Numbered from the stretch's first letter, positions 20,840-32,909 are shown. The stretch is DNA of 64,000 bases from Furcasterigmium furcatum (GCA_001599815.1 BCIA01000003.1:744001-808000); one strand, 5' to 3'. Numbers and translations are program-made. The notes: a model not told the origin generated them from the letters alone.

Positions 20840-23578
20840 TCAGATGACGTGAACCCAGTCAATCTCCTCCGGGACCGTGATGCGCCAGGCAGGGTGAACA
20901 TCCTCCGCGTTGGTGCCCTGAAGGATTTCGAACTCGGACCCGGAGTCGATGACCCATCTCTTTCTCGCTGCATCAAACATCCCGAGCGCATAGGGGTCGA
21001 TCTCCAGCTTCAAGACCTGGCTCTGACCAGGCTTCAGAGGCGCCGTCTTCCCAAATGCACAAATCTGCTTGTGAGGACGACACAGGCGGCGCGAGGATAC
21101 CTGGCTGCACCATAGAATCACGGTTTGCTGCCCGGGAGTCGCGCATCCTCCGATGTTCCGCACGGTCACCTCCGCCGTCAAGGGGACGTGCCTGCGGAGA
21201 ACGTCGGAGCTGATGATGCCAGCCTCCGCTGTGAACTGACAGTACGAAAGACCGTAACCGATGGGAAAATGAGGTCTTGTCCCGACCAGATCCCACCAGC
21301 GATAACCGACAAATAGGCCCTCGGAGTAGTACGTCTCGTGCTGCTCGCCTGGGAAGGAGGAGTAGGCCGGACAGTCCCTGATGTCCCGAGGAAACGTGAC
21401 GGGTAGCCTACCTGACGGGTTGAAGTCGCCGCAAAGGACCTTGGCTACTGCGTTACCTAGCTCCTGTCCCTGGTACCAAGTGTAAAGCACGGCCTGGACG
21501 TCGTCGATCCAGGGGTCCATCCGGACGGGGGTCCCGGCTTGCACGACAACGATGGTCTTCTTGCAGTGAGCTGCAACCTCCCTGATAAGGCACACTTGAT
21601 CGCCAGGGAGCTCGAAGATGGGGATGTCGTGCCCCTCCGTCTCCCATTCTTTGTCGCGCCCGACGACGACGACAGCCGCGTCGCATGTTTTCGCAAGCTG
21701 GGCAGCCTCGGCAGGGAGGTCAGTCTCGTCCGCTTCTTCATAACCGAGGCGAAAACCCTGGAATTTGTCCTCCATGGGTTCCAGCTGAGATAAAAGTCGA
21801 GGATCTAATTGCCTGTCGTGGGCATGGCACTCGATTCGAATGCTGTACTCTCGCCCAGCTATCATGGGGAGGGAGATCTTGACTTCTCCGCTTCCATATG
21901 TGAAAAAGAGCGTCGATTTCTCCTCGCAGGCCCCGGATTGATAGAGGATCATCTCATCATCCAAGAAGAGCTGTGCCGGGCCGATGGATGCCAGGGACAG
22001 CTCGTGCTTTCCGGTGGTGAGCGGCGTCAGCACCGCGCGAGCTACGAAGGAGAAGTTCGTCGGTCGACCGATCTCTTTGGGAACATCCCCGAAGCTCATG
22101 AAGTAAAGATCGTCGCTGAAAGGCCTGGGATCAGCTTTGAATGAGAAATGAAGAGCGCAGTAGGGGGTCTCACGCATGTGTTGTTGCGACGACTTTCGTA
22201 GAGAGGTCATGAGTGAGATGCCAGTCGATAGCAGCACCACTGGCGCCAGTGTCTGGATTTTTGATGACGGCTGCTGTTGGAGTGGGCAGATATCTGTTCA
22301 CTTTGGCACCGACGTGGAAGACCACATCCGTTCCACACTGACCAAATTCATGCTCGAGAGAATCATGGACCGAAGTCCAGTAGGGAGCCTTGATGTAGCT
22401 GCTCCCTCCACCTCCAGCAACCACCCGCTTCGCATTGGGGCCGACAACGGCAAGCTTCGAAAGCGGATTCTTGCGAGGCTCGAGAGGGAGAGTATTTTTG
22501 TTGTTCTTCAGCATGACAATACCGGAGCACGCTGCTTTGAGCAACAGTTCTCTTGTGGCAGGGTCGTCACGGCAGTACTCTGGCTCGTCAGGGGCGGATC
22601 GGAAACGGCCAGCCCTCTCGAGCAGGGAGAAAATTCGACCAGCAGACTCATCGATACGGTGCAGGTCAATGCTTCCGGCCTTCAGCGGGCCTTCCAGGGC
22701 CTCCTTCGACCGCCATGCCGGCGGTCCGGGCATCTCGAGGTCGAGCCCGTTGTTGATCGAATCGACGGTGCTCGTTGTGCCACCCCAGTCGCTCATGAAG
22801 ACACCGTCCCACTTCCATTCATTTCGGGCGATTTCGATGAGAATCTCATGCGAAGCATCGCAGTAGTGGCCGTTGACCTTGTTATATGCGGTCATCATGC
22901 ACCACGGATTGGCGTCTCGGACGACCATCTGGAAAGGGAGGAGGTAGACCTCCCGTAGGGCTCGGGGACTAATGTGAGCGTTGATTTTGAATCGCTTGGT
23001 TTCCTGATCATTCGCCACGAAGTGCTTCGGCGTCGCGCCAACACCGCGAGATTGCATGCCCTGGACATGGGCGGCGGCGAGCTTTCCGGTCAGATAGGGG
23101 TCCTCACTGAAGGACTCAAAGTTGCGGCCACCGAGGGGGTGGCGATGAATGCACATGGTCGGAGCCAGCGAGACCGACGCTGACTTGGATTTGCACTGAA
23201 AACTATATTAGTGGTCTGATATGACGCGAGAAATCGGCAGCAGCTCTCACCTCTTCCGCCAGAAGCTCGCCAATCTCTCTCATGATGTCGACGTCCCAGG
23301 TGGCTCCAAGACTAACGCCGCTCGGAAGAAAGGCAGCAGGCACATTCTCGCCGAATATTTGCCCACGTGCCCCTGAAGGCCCATCAGAAACCTGCGTTCA
23401 AGTGTATCAGCGTCCAAACGTCCCTCGTGCGTCGTCAGAAGAGTTGTTGCACCTTCAGATTTGGTACAGACACGCGATCTATCGCCGCAGTGCGCCATTG
23501 TGATTCGCCAGCAAGAAGCGAAAGCTTTTCATCAAGTGTAAGGCTGGCGAGGATCGCCTCGACAGATTTGTCGGCCAT
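20840..23578 (-). CDS. GH3 beta-glucosidase with PA14 insert
   Basis: Four exons on the minus strand (23578-23453, 23391-23251, 23195-22174, 22124-20840) encode 857 residues. The GH3 N-terminal barrel ends with the nucleophile motif MSDWGGT (Asp225). The second domain begins near residue 300. A PA14-type insertion covers roughly residues 395-560, and a fibronectin-like domain closes the protein near IGYGLSY and the C-terminus. The last intron is 49 bases and repairs what would otherwise look like a frameshift near 22174. There is no signal peptide, as in intracellular fungal GH3 enzymes. Expected role: removal of beta-linked glucose, for example after rhamnose has been trimmed. Confidence 0.9.
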
Positions 23579-24039
23579 TGGGGATGACTGAGGAGTTCAA
23601 TGAAATGTGGCTGGTCAAGAAAGCGAGCACACACGGGCACGAAAAAGAGGTTGTCTTCAGGCAACACCTTTTTTGAAGGCCAATGAGTAGGAGTACTTGT
23701 TATTCTCGAGTCATTCCGGTAGCCAGGTCTCGTAACCAAGTCGTGGTGCGCTTATCTGGCCGGCACCCGCTGGTGGGGGATCTCGTCGGGTCCATCGCTG
23801 CGGAATCTGCTTTCCGCCAGCCATCACGGTCGTCTCGTACATCGGCGGAATTCATTTTTCGGGAGACCGTATTTGCTATCTGAGGACTGAAATGGCCGCA
23901 GTTTTATGTAATGACAGCGGGGATCTTGAGCTCAGCCAGATGCGCTGTACAAACACCATCAGACCGGTACCGACTACGCACACATACTCTGTCCCTGGGA
24001 CGTTTCGCAGCTTCGCTTAGGCTTCCACCAAGAGCTACC
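23579..24039. promoter_or_regulatory. Divergent promoter, beta-glucosidase / alcohol dehydrogenase
   Basis: Spacer of 461 bases without a gene. A variant palindrome CCGGTACCGA lies at 23964-23973, 67 bases before the dehydrogenase start codon; it keeps the CGG-N2-CCG core but differs from the common motif. Confidence 0.45.
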
Positions 24040-25527
24040 ATGACGATTACTCTCGAATGTGTGGCTTCTATGAGCCTCGCCGACAGCTCCCAAAGCGTGG
24101 AGCAGTATCCCCCGAGAGACGATCTATCCAGTAATCAGCGGGCGTCTACGGTCAATCAAGAGCATGGAGAAACGGTTCTCGCCAATTTGGAACGAGACGA
24201 AGTCAGATATGGCCTTCTGTCAAAAGCTGGGTTTGTTGCGCCCTTGACGCAGAAAGCGGTCCTCACACCGAAAGTCGGCGAGATGCTGAACCTCACCCTT
24301 GCAAACGTACCTTTCCGGCGGCCAGAGACCCACGAAGCCGTTGTCAGAATGCATTACAGCGGGATTTGTCGCAGTGTTAGTCTTTCAATCTACCATCATG
24401 GCATTGAAGACCGTCGATAAGAATGACCAAGCTGATCTTTATACTAGGACGCGTCCTTCTCGGTCGGTCCGCTCCCGGGATACCCGGCGGAAAATCATGT
24501 GCCAGGACACGAAGGCATCGGGCAGGTCATTGAGGCTTATGACCATGCTCTGCTTGGGCGCTTCGTTGGACTTCGGTATCTTGGGTCAACCTGCGGCAGC
24601 TGTCCATATTGTCTTCGGGGCCTGCCCACGTCTTGTCCCTCTCAACTCAATACACCCAAGCAGCTGTCGGGGACGTTCCAAGAGTACGTCACGGTCCCCG
24701 TGGACTGCCTTGTTCTTCTGCCGGGCGACATCCTCCAGCGTGCTCCTTCTGCTTCTGCGCTATGTAGTGCATTATGTTCGGGATCAGCAGCACTCGCCGC
24801 GGTCCGTGCTGCGAAACTCGACCACCAAAGCGTCGTGGTCGTGAGCGGAATTGGCGGGGCCATAGGCCACCTTGCAGGCATGCTCGCGAAGAAAGTATTT
24901 GGCGCCAAGGTCTTGGGTATCGATTTGGCATGGAAGGTAGCCAGGCTGGAAGAGATTGGCTACAGCGAGTTCGCAGACGTGTTGTTGCCAGAGGCCGCAG
25001 ATACGCCAGGTCAAGGCCGGGCAGATTTCAAGCAGTCCATTTCCCAGAACTGTGCTAGGCTAAGGATCAACAAATCTTCCGGGAGAGCCGCCGACGCAGT
25101 CATTGTTGCAGCTAGTTCCGCCGCTGCGTTTGAGGGACTCGAGGATTACGTCTGCGACGGAGGCCGGATTGTGTGCTCAGGGTGGGTCCATGCTCTTCCA
25201 GCGTCATTCGGATTCCAGGCTCCATGGCTCGAATATACTGACATACCAACCAGAGTTCCTTATGGCCTTCGCCTTTCTCTGTCTATACATGACATCGTGG
25301 AAAGAGGGCTCCAAGTGACTGGCAGCTTGATGGGCGGCCATGATGTTTGTCTGCAAGTCATGGAGTACATCTGTGATGGCCTCATCCGCCCTATGATAAC
25401 CGAGGTTCCCCTAGATGATGTCCCGGAGTACTTGGGCAATCTCGTCAACTGCACCTCGGTAGGAAAGATTGTGGCACGTATTTTGGAGCCTGAGTGGGAG
25501 CCCAGACACGAAGTTAACGGCCAGTGA
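24040..25527 (+). CDS. Zinc-dependent alcohol dehydrogenase (MDR)
   Basis: Two exons, 24040-24375 and 24448-25527, encode 471 residues. The medium-chain dehydrogenase pattern is clear: YSGICRSD across the splice, PGHEGIGQV for the catalytic zinc site, and a structural-zinc cysteine group in CGSCPYCLRGLPTSC. The Rossmann nucleotide site is the GIGGAIGH segment. It has an N-terminal extension of about 70 residues compared with typical 350-residue ADHs. Some residues near 295-315 (around KQSISQNC) may be an insertion or an unspliced intron that happens to stay in frame. Expected chemistry is NAD(P)-dependent alcohol/carbonyl interconversion. Divergent from the beta-glucosidase and convergent with a regulator. 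Confidence 0.85.
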
Positions 25528-25580
25528 TCCGAATTTCCGTTTGAATAGACAATAGAGGTACAATAAGTCTGAGAATTCTA

Positions 25581-28049
25581 CTAAGCATTCTCGTGTGGCT
25601 GAAAATCGAATCCCGACGCACCCGCGTAGTCCCATGACAAGGTGTCGAAGGCCCCAACGTCTAGAAACCCAGTATCAGAGAACATATGGGTATTCGAAGC
25701 CAGCCAAGGGTCGTCAATACCCACGACAGGAATACCTGATAGGCCATTGTTGGTCTGGAAGAGCCCTTCTTCCAGTATGGAGGATTGATGTACCGCCGCT
25801 ACCTGGGTCTGTTGAAGGGTCTCAGCTTGTTCGTAGCTTGTGAAGTCCCCATTCCCTGATGTCGTATTGCTTGGCTCCTCGGCCAAGCCCTCATTCCTAG
25901 ACGGCGGCTTTGCAGGGCCTTCACCCTGATGCCGAGTCCATTCCTTGGGTTTGACCTTGTTGAGCGTGCGCCAGTAGCGTAAGGGTGGGGCCCACGACAC
26001 CGAAAGCTCTTGAAGAGTCCTCATACAGCTTTCGAGCTTGCTGCCTGGATCTGTCATGCCCGATTCTGTCTTGGAAGTGCCGACGAACATGGTGACAAGG
26101 GCTGCGGTGAGAGTGCAGTGCGTTGCAGTCAGGGGACTGCGTCTGAAGCTCCCAAACATCGCTCTGTACCGTTCTCCGAGAAGACAGATTTCCCCCGCGG
26201 ACTCACGGCACAGGTTCAATGCCCGTAGAGCCAGATCCCCCTGGTCTCCATACTGGCCGGCTCCCTCGGCCTTTTGGGAGTGCAGGAAGGGCTTTGCCAG
26301 AAGAATGACGGATGTGTGATACACCATGTTCAAAATATAGGCATGAGGGGAAGCGGCCGATTCGACCGATCTATCGGTGAGTCTCACTTTGACATCAGGT
26401 GGTAACGAGTAGTACCACCCTTTGAGCGTGAGAATACAAGAGTCGAAGAAGGTTTGCTTCTCGGAGACTGAAGAAAGCCTTTTTGGGGCGTATCTGAGCG
26501 GGTTAGACTCGCGTATCTCCCCGTTCGAGCAAGACTTACAAATTCATCAAGATCTTTTCGAGTATCTGGGAGTGGGTGCACATGGCACGGAGCAGTTGGG
26601 GTAAGTGGGCTTTCTGCTTCGGAGTTGAGGAATGCATCTCATCTAAAGATCGAACTGGTGGCGGGAGGGGCAATGACCCTTGGGAATCCTGTTTGGGTCA
26701 GATTGTTTTAGCAAAATTACCAACGTGAGACGACTCACCAGCATCGTGCAGACCCTCCCTGTGTAACTGGCCCACAGTTTGTCATTGCAGTAGGTTGACC
26801 AGTAAATTTGACGCCGAAGTTGAATCTCGTCTCGTGAAAGAGACCCTCCCGACCCGGTGAGAGCAGTGCTGTCTACGTTGAAGCCCATGTCAAGAAGCAG
26901 ACGACTTGCCATACCGTGGTAGAGCCAACCAAGACTTTCAGAGCCAACGGCCTTCGCACGGGATTCAGATGTCAGCGCTCGTACGTATACTCCACACACG
27001 ATACAAACACTCACGACATAGTAGATACCCAGAACTACCAGGGTTTGGACAGTTGTGATGCTGGGTGTTCGTATGTCTCTCTGGAGGAGTACATCGGCAT
27101 GCTTGGAGAATATACGACCTGCTGTGTTGGGATCGAGATGGTTGGTTCTCACTTCAGGCTGATCCGAGTACCTCGATCCCATGGCGAGAATTGAGTAGTG
27201 TAGTAGCGGGCTGTAGTATCGCCCTTGATCCCGCTCACTTTGTCGAAACAATTGCTCATCGACGACTTGAAGCCACGGTTGCTCCCACTCAAAGTACAAG
27301 GCAGTGAGGTGCTCCTTCAGCTCTGGCGACAGGGTCTGGATCAACAGTGTCGCGTCAGAACCGAACTCATCTGGAAGCGTTGCAGATTCATCGATGGCAG
27401 ACGGGGAGGAATCCAGAAAACTTGGAGATGATTCCATGGGTGTGAGCTCGATTGAATCTGTTTGCGAGGTCTGTAGTTCGAGTCGTCCGCTGGTCGGCCC
27501 AAAGAATCGAGCTTCACCTGGCATCAGGCCGTGATCATCAAGCGGCTCCTCCAGATAGAGGGCGCCTTCGAACTGTGCACACAGCTCATTGAACGCCAGG
27601 GAGGAGGTATAAGCCGCAGAAGGCGAAGGTTCTCCCCCGTCATCTGTTCGCTGGGCGTTGAGCTGTGCGACCGAAGAGTCGATATCGATAGAGTGGAGCC
27701 ACAACACCTGTTCCAGCAGTTTGATACGGGCCTGAAGCAGGTCCACATATGACTTTGGTGCGGTGCCGCGATTGTCGACCTCGTTGGTAAAGACACACGT
27801 CTTGCCGCGGCTCAAGCACCTGGCGCAGGATGGTTTCTGTCCATCGCACTACCGGTCCAGTTGGTTAGCTAAGCACATTCGTCAAGACAGAGAGAGAGAG
27901 AGAGAGAGCGATTCGAAGGATAGGTAGGAATCTCGAACCTTGGCCCTCCGGCGCCGGCACTCCTGACATGCACGCGGGGCATACTTGCTGCGGGCGGCTG
28001 CGGGCCTCCGCACACCTGGTCTGACGGAACCTGGATTCCCGGCGTCCAT
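25581..28049 (-). CDS. Zn2Cys6 factor with Fungal_trans domain
   Basis: Five exons on the minus strand (28049-27939, 27848-27015, 26951-26739, 26688-26540, 26493-25581) encode 739 residues. The zinc cluster reads CQECRRRRAK then CDGQKPSCARCLSRGKTC across the first intron, followed by a coiled-coil-like LLQARIKLLEQVLWL. The Fungal_trans region runs from about residue 200, with SLGWLYHGMASRLLLDMG typical of the family. The intron 26952-27014 is 63 bases long and lacks a stop, so its retention would add 21 residues in frame. The first intron holds a (CT)n tract. It is divergent from the RidA-like gene. Confidence 0.87.
27889..27908. repeat. (AG)10 microsatellite inside an intron
   Basis: Ten perfect AG repeats, read as CT on the coding strand, within the first intron of the regulator. 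They may serve as the polypyrimidine tract; length is likely variable among strains. Confidence 0.9.
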
Positions 28050-28395
28050 GCAGGGCTGTTACTGTTGCAGGAAGTGGCAGCCGGTGTTCGTGGACGTGGA
28101 AGCTGATGACAAGAAATGACCGCATCTGGACAGTAGGTGAGGGGCCAGTTCACACCCCGTGACAAATGAACCCCCTCCCCAAGAGAGGAATTCAGATTCC
28201 GCCTTTTGACCCCACTCCGAGTCAGCTCGGGTGGGTCCCGCCGGGTCCGGTTAGTTGCCCCACCTGCTGCTCCGGAGGTCTCCCGCACATCCGGCCAGTA
28301 TAAAGATATGATACCGAATCCCACGATGCCTCCCCATATCCTTGGAAACAACCGCTGACCACATCAACAACCTTTCATCTTGTCCCAACGCCATA
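28050..28395. promoter_or_regulatory. Divergent promoter, regulator / RidA-like gene
   Basis: Spacer of 346 bases. TATAAA occurs at 28299-28304, about 90 bases before the RidA start. The 10-base word CCGGGTCCGG at 28241-28250 keeps a CGG-N2-CCG core but not the flanking T and A of the shared motif. Confidence 0.5.
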
Positions 28396-28914
28396 ATGTC
28401 TCATCTCAAGTACTATGCCTACGCTCCGCAGGGCGTTGAGAAGCGCAATCAGTACTCGTACAGCCAGGCTGTCCGGATCGGGGACCGCATTGAGTGCGCG
28501 GGCCAAGGTAAGAATCCCCCCTTGCACCGAAGGTGCGCAGTTCCGGGCTATTCTCCATGTGCGGCCAGGTCACCGCACCTTGAATGTTGGCTTACTTTCC
28601 CCTCAGGCGGCTGGCACGAGAACGGAGAATATGAGAAGGAAATCAACGCTCAAATCGACCTCGCTTTCGCCAACGTGGAGCGAAATTTGAAGGATGCCGG
28701 AGGGAAGGGTTGGTCGCAGGTCTTCAGAGTCAACTCGTACCACGTTCCAATGAACAACGAGGCCCTCGGAGCCATGGTGCGGAACTTCAAGAAGTACATG
28801 CCAAATCACCAGCCTATTTGGACATGTGTGGGCGTGACACGCCTGGGAGACGACGACATGCGCGTGGAGATTGAGGTGGTGGCTCACGATCCTGAAGGTG
28901 CACAGGCTGCTTAG
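28396..28914 (+). CDS. RidA/YjgF-family protein
   Basis: Two exons, 28396-28507 and 28607-28914, encode 139 residues. The fold signature of the RidA (YjgF/YER057c/UK114) family is present: SQAVRIGDRIECAGQGG early and FRVNSYHVPMN with VGVTRLGDDDMRVEIEVVA at the end. Canonical RidA proteins hydrolyse reactive enamines and imines with an arginine before the C-terminal strand; here the late pattern is MRVEIEV, so Arg is near the expected place. Many fungal members in catabolic clusters have untested roles. It shares a promoter with a Zn2Cys6 gene. Confidence 0.88.
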   Translation: MSHLKYYAYAPQGVEKRNQYSYSQAVRIGDRIECAGQGKNPPLHRRCAVPGYSPCAARSPHLECWLTFPSGGWHENGEYEKEINAQIDLAFANVERNLKDAGGKGWSQVFRVNSYHVPMNNEALGAMVRNFKKYMPNHQPIWTCVGVTRLGDDDMRVEIEVVAHDPEGAQAA

Positions 28915-29806
28915 GGTAGAGGTCACCGATTTACGAAAAAGGCATGCGTACACAACACGAGTTCGATTCATCTCCATCATACCGTGACTTTTTAGTATCC
29001 ACAGAATTGGGCAGCGTGTTCGACGGTCACCTCGTTCTATTAGTGCCATGGACTGCGGACAACTGTAGTAGCAAGTAGGAAGTTGTATGTAGTAGTCTGG
29101 GTGTTGGTCCCAGCCTCCCACTTTTCAGCCTCCAGACTTGCTCATCGCCCGAGATTCCTGACATTCTACACCGCAAGAAACTTCATCTATGTTGACTTCT
29201 AACCCCATTCTGAGCACAATATTATCCTCCCTGAGAACCATTATCCATATTTCTTGAGAATAGCCTTCTATGTGGGTTCATGATCGGATGCCGTCAGGTC
29301 CCGGCCAGACCGGCCCTAGAACGTGGCAATTGACGGACGCGACTCGTGTAAGACGGAAGGTGGATTCCGCGCCATCGCCGCCATGGTTCCGGACTGATGC
29401 CGATATCTGTGGACAATAAGACAGCCCCAGGCCATCCATAATCTTTGAATGGTGTCATGAATCTGCGGAATGTGAAAACCGCTTCAGCCGAGCCACCGTA
29501 TCTCGCCAGTTCCGCAATCCGAGCCCACCGTCGTGTGACCCCAGGCTTATCTCGTGGCGTGTCCGGGGTCGCGCCCGGCCAGAAACCGGGGACGCACTAT
29601 CGCGGGTCGCTATCAATGCGGGCATTGGAGAAGATTAGAAGATTGACAGGTAAGATAGTTATTGCCGAGGGCAGCTTGACGTTATCGTCGTCCCTTCAAC
29701 TACAAATACCAGCGACTGGACTCAGTCACCTTTCCCGTAGTGCACCACTCTGCACTTGACTTCATCCCTATTCCTCAAAGTCTCCTCGGATCTTCCAACA
29801 GCAATT
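28915..29806. other. Gene-free spacer upstream of MFS gene
   Basis: Spacer of 892 bases. No gene, no palindrome copy and no clear repeat seen. Small open frames are not supported by splice signals or recognisable domains. Confidence 0.5.
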
Positions 29807-31471
29807 ATGTCCCTCTCAGACGAAAAGGCCCAAGACGGCCTCGATGTTCAACACGTTCGCACTGAGAGTCAAATGCCACCTTCCCAAGGCGAACAACTCA
29901 GTTGGGGAGAACAGTTTGGACGACTTTGGAAATCGAAGCGTTCGGTTCTGACTGGTAAGGTGCATGTATCCCTGCAATTTGAGGCCTCTGTCTGATCGCA
30001 ACATCTCAGCACTGGCTTGCTCAACGACCCCGATTCTGATCGGTTACGACCTCACGCTCATCGGCTCGATCATCGCCAACAAAGAGTTCGTCAAAGACTT
30101 CGGAGTATTCGATGAGCGGCTGGGCGTCTGGACATTGCCGGCAGACAAGCAGCTTATTTGGACCATCGTCCAATTCATGGCCGCTATCGTCTGCGCCCTT
30201 GGGTCTGGCTTTCTGAATGATCTTTGGGGCCGTCGCTGCTGCTTTTTTATTACCGTTGGGTGAGTTGTTCCCTGGCACCTAGCATAACTTGCTTGGGAAA
30301 GACAGCTGACGTTTGTTACAGCCTTACGATCGCCGGTACCCTCGTTGAGCTCTTCTCTCCTGATTGGAAGGTCTGGATCGTCGCCAAGCTGCTCATGGGC
30401 GCGGCCATGGGGTCCATGCAAGCCAACACGCAGACCTTCGTGTCGGAAGTGACGCCGGTCGAGATCCGCGGCTTCACCCTGTCCCTTTTCCAGTTCTGGA
30501 TCATCCTAGGCTCGCTGATTGCAGCCTGTGTTCTCCAGGCCACGAGCTCCATCAACAGCTCCTGGTCGTGGAAGGCGGCAGTCATCACGCAATTCGTGCC
30601 AGCAGTCCTGGCCGTCCTCATCTTCATTCCCTTCGTACCCGAGTCGCCTTACTACCTGGTTGCCAAGGGACGGTTGGAGGACGCGCGCCGCTCGCTCGCC
30701 AAAATTCGCGGGGCAGGAGACCATGACCTTGACGCCGAGTTGAGGGAGATCCAGGACACCCTGGAGCAGGAACGCCAGCAGAGCTCGGGAAACAGCAGCT
30801 CCTCCTACCTTGAGTGCTTCCAGAGAACTGATCTCCGACGCACACTCATTGCTTGCCTGCCCCTTGTCATGCAGATTTTCATGGGCTACCCCTTGTGCGG
30901 CAACTACCTCGCGTACTTTCTCACGCTTTCTGGCGTTGACGATGCCTTTCTCATCACTGTCATCTCCATCCTCTTTTCAATGCTTGCGGCTATTCTTGCC
31001 TTCGTTCTCATCGAACGCGTCGGTCGCAGACCTCAGCTTCTGATCGGCACATACGGCATGCTCGCCTGCCTCCTGGTCATCAGCCTCCTTGGGTTCCTCG
31101 GTCGCGGCCAGCTGTGGAACAGCCGGGCTCTGGCCGCCTTTTGCATCATCTGGGCCATCTTCTACTACGTGTCTGTCGGGGCTGTGGGGTGGACTATTGT
31201 CGGCGAGATCTCGTCATCCCGCCTGCGCGCGAAGACGACGTCCCTGGCCGCCGTGTCCAGCTCGCTGTTCAACATGGGCTGGTCCATCGCGATCCCGTAT
31301 CTGGTCAATGCGGAAGAGGCCAATCTGGGACCTAAGGCAGGTCTGATTTTCCTCGGTTGTGGCACGGTGCTCGCGGTGATTGCCTTCTTCTCCGTTCCTG
31401 AGACCAAGGGCAAGACGTTCCATCAGCTTGACAACTTGTTCGCTGCCCGCCTGCCCGCGAGGAAGTTCTGA
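29807..31471 (+). CDS. MFS sugar transporter
   Basis: Three exons (29807-29954, 30010-30259, 30322-31471) encode 515 residues. A 50-residue hydrophilic N-terminus precedes twelve predicted membrane helices. Sugar-porter signatures include DLWGRR, PESPYYLVAKGRLEDAR, ERVGRRPQ and PETKGKTFHQLD. The PESPYYLV form is typical of fungal alpha-glucoside/maltose-type permeases, so disaccharide or glycoside uptake is plausible, though cargo cannot be read directly. It lies in the same direction as the RidA-like gene and converges with the crotonase. Confidence 0.9.
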
Positions 31472-31777
31472 GATGTGGCAGCCAGTGGGCTCACTCCTCG
31501 GCGAGTTCCAAGCCAGACCGATCAAAGTGTCGCCAGAGGGAGCAATATATAGGTCACACTTTTTGGACATGTACAAGCAGCTACATACAAGACTCTCAAT
31601 CAAACCAACCTCTATACAAAATGGTACGGATGCAGCTCAAAATACACAAGAACAAGAAGTACGCTATGATGAAAGCAGCAGGGATTTCAAACTCCCAACC
31701 AGGGCCTAAAAACGCCGGTATCATCGGGATATTGCCAGTGGCAGGCGATATTCTCATGAATGCCCTGCAATTTCATC
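31472..31777. other. Convergent 3' spacer
   Basis: Region of 306 bases between the ends of the transporter and crotonase genes. No gene seen. Confidence 0.45.
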
Positions 31778-32611
31778 TCAGAGCTTGCTATTCTCCCATT
31801 TAGGTTCTCTCTTTTCCACAAAGCTCGCCAGTCCTTCTTTCATATTGTCACCTCCATCCATTCGGCCAAAAAGTCCCATTCCCAAAACCTCTGTCGCAAC
31901 CTTCGGCCCCAAAGGCTCCCAACCGAGTCTCAGTCCTTCTCGGCTAGTGACGACGGAATCTGGACTGTTCGCAGCGACTTGCGACGCCACATGAATCGAC
32001 TCTCCCACAACGTCGGCTTCCCGGCCCTCCAGGTCTTCCAACACCACGTTGACCAACCCCCAGTTCTTCATTTCTTGAGCGTCATATGTGCCGCCCAGCA
32101 GGACCATCTCAGACGCGCGTTGCTTGCCCACTGTCCGCACCAGCCGAGGCAGCGCCCCGGTGTTTGCCACCACGCCCCGTCTGGCCTCTGGCAGCCCGAA
32201 TCTGGCTCTTTCCCTGCTCGCAATGACCAAATCACAGTTGATAACCATCTCCATGCCTCCGCCGAGGCACAGCCCGTTAACGGCCGCAATGATGGGTTTC
32301 TTGCCCACCCGATTCGAGAGTCCGCCGAATCCATCCGTCCTCCATCTCTCGGGTCCGTCTACCCGCGATTGGCCATGACGCTCGTTCCACGCCTTCAGGT
32401 CCGCACCGACGCAGAAAGCTCGACCACTCCCGGTGATGATGGCGCAGCGCAGGTTTGGCTCGCGATCAAACCACGTGAAAAGGCGTTCTAGATCCGCGTG
32501 CTGCCATGGCGGAATGGCGTTCAGACGCGATGGCCGGTTCAGCGTGACCAGGAGGACGTGAGGTGCCGGAAAGGTGACCAGCACGTTGTCTACTTGGGGT
32601 GGGTGTAACAT
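31778..32611 (-). CDS. Enoyl-CoA hydratase/isomerase, peroxisomal
   Basis: Intron-less frame of 277 residues, started at MLHPPQVDNV because the crotonase fold begins there; the frame is open further upstream without family similarity. Crotonase marks are ITGSGRAFCVGADLKAW (59-75), the oxyanion loop NGLCLGGGMEMV (112-123) and GLPEARRG (139-146), with glutamates in the catalytic positions of hydratases. It would hydrate or isomerise an enoyl-CoA. The C-terminus is SKL, a canonical peroxisomal signal. Its promoter has a perfect TTCGGCGCCGAA palindrome. With the AKL-tailed ligase it supports a peroxisomal beta-oxidation step in the pathway. Confidence 0.92.
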   Translation of the reverse strand: MLHPPQVDNVLVTFPAPHVLLVTLNRPSRLNAIPPWQHADLERLFTWFDREPNLRCAIITGSGRAFCVGADLKAWNERHGQSRVDGPERWRTDGFGGLSNRVGKKPIIAAVNGLCLGGGMEMVINCDLVIASRERARFGLPEARRGVVANTGALPRLVRTVGKQRASEMVLLGGTYDAQEMKNWGLVNVVLEDLEGREADVVGESIHVASQVAANSPDSVVTSREGLRLGWEPLGPKVATEVLGMGLFGRMDGGDNMKEGLASFVEKREPKWENSKL

Positions 32612-32819
32612 GGTCCAGGTAGACCCGTTACGCTCGAGGCTCTGAAGGATGCTTAGGGGTGTCGAAGAGTCGCCGCCACATATTCCTGCCGTCAGTGAGA
32701 CGCAGCCGTGAATGTTTGGCTCGGCTGGTTCTTCCCGGTGATACATTCGGTCTCGTTTTGCGCGTTCTCTGTCTCCGCCGAGGGGTTCGGAAAGGACTTT
32801 GCTCGGTATCGCCAAAGCT

Positions 32820-32829
32820 TCGGCGCCGA
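32820..32829. promoter_or_regulatory. Shared palindrome TCGGCGCCGA
   Basis: Exact copy, extended to a 12-base perfect palindrome TTCGGCGCCGAA, 209 bases upstream of the crotonase start codon. Confidence 0.62.
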
Positions 32830-32887
32830 AAGCGGGGCCGAGCAAGTTTGAGCTGGCCTGGTCGGCCTTGGCGCCCGGCTTTGGGCA

Positions 32888-32909
32888 GGGGGGGGGGGGG
32901 GGGGGGGGG
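32888..32909. repeat. Poly-G tract of 22 bases
   Basis: Uninterrupted run of G. Such runs are prone to length change and to sequencing error, so the exact length is uncertain. Confidence 0.85.

Noticed and set aside
22125..22240. Apparent frameshift in the beta-glucosidase near 22174
   Set aside because: A 49-base intron (22125-22173) with GTGAGA donor and CCAG acceptor joins the two frames in the correct phase, giving the expected THAPFSDDLYF continuity.
31621..31803. Small basic frame between transporter and crotonase
   Set aside because: Lies in a convergent 3' spacer, has no recognisable similarity and no sign of a promoter.
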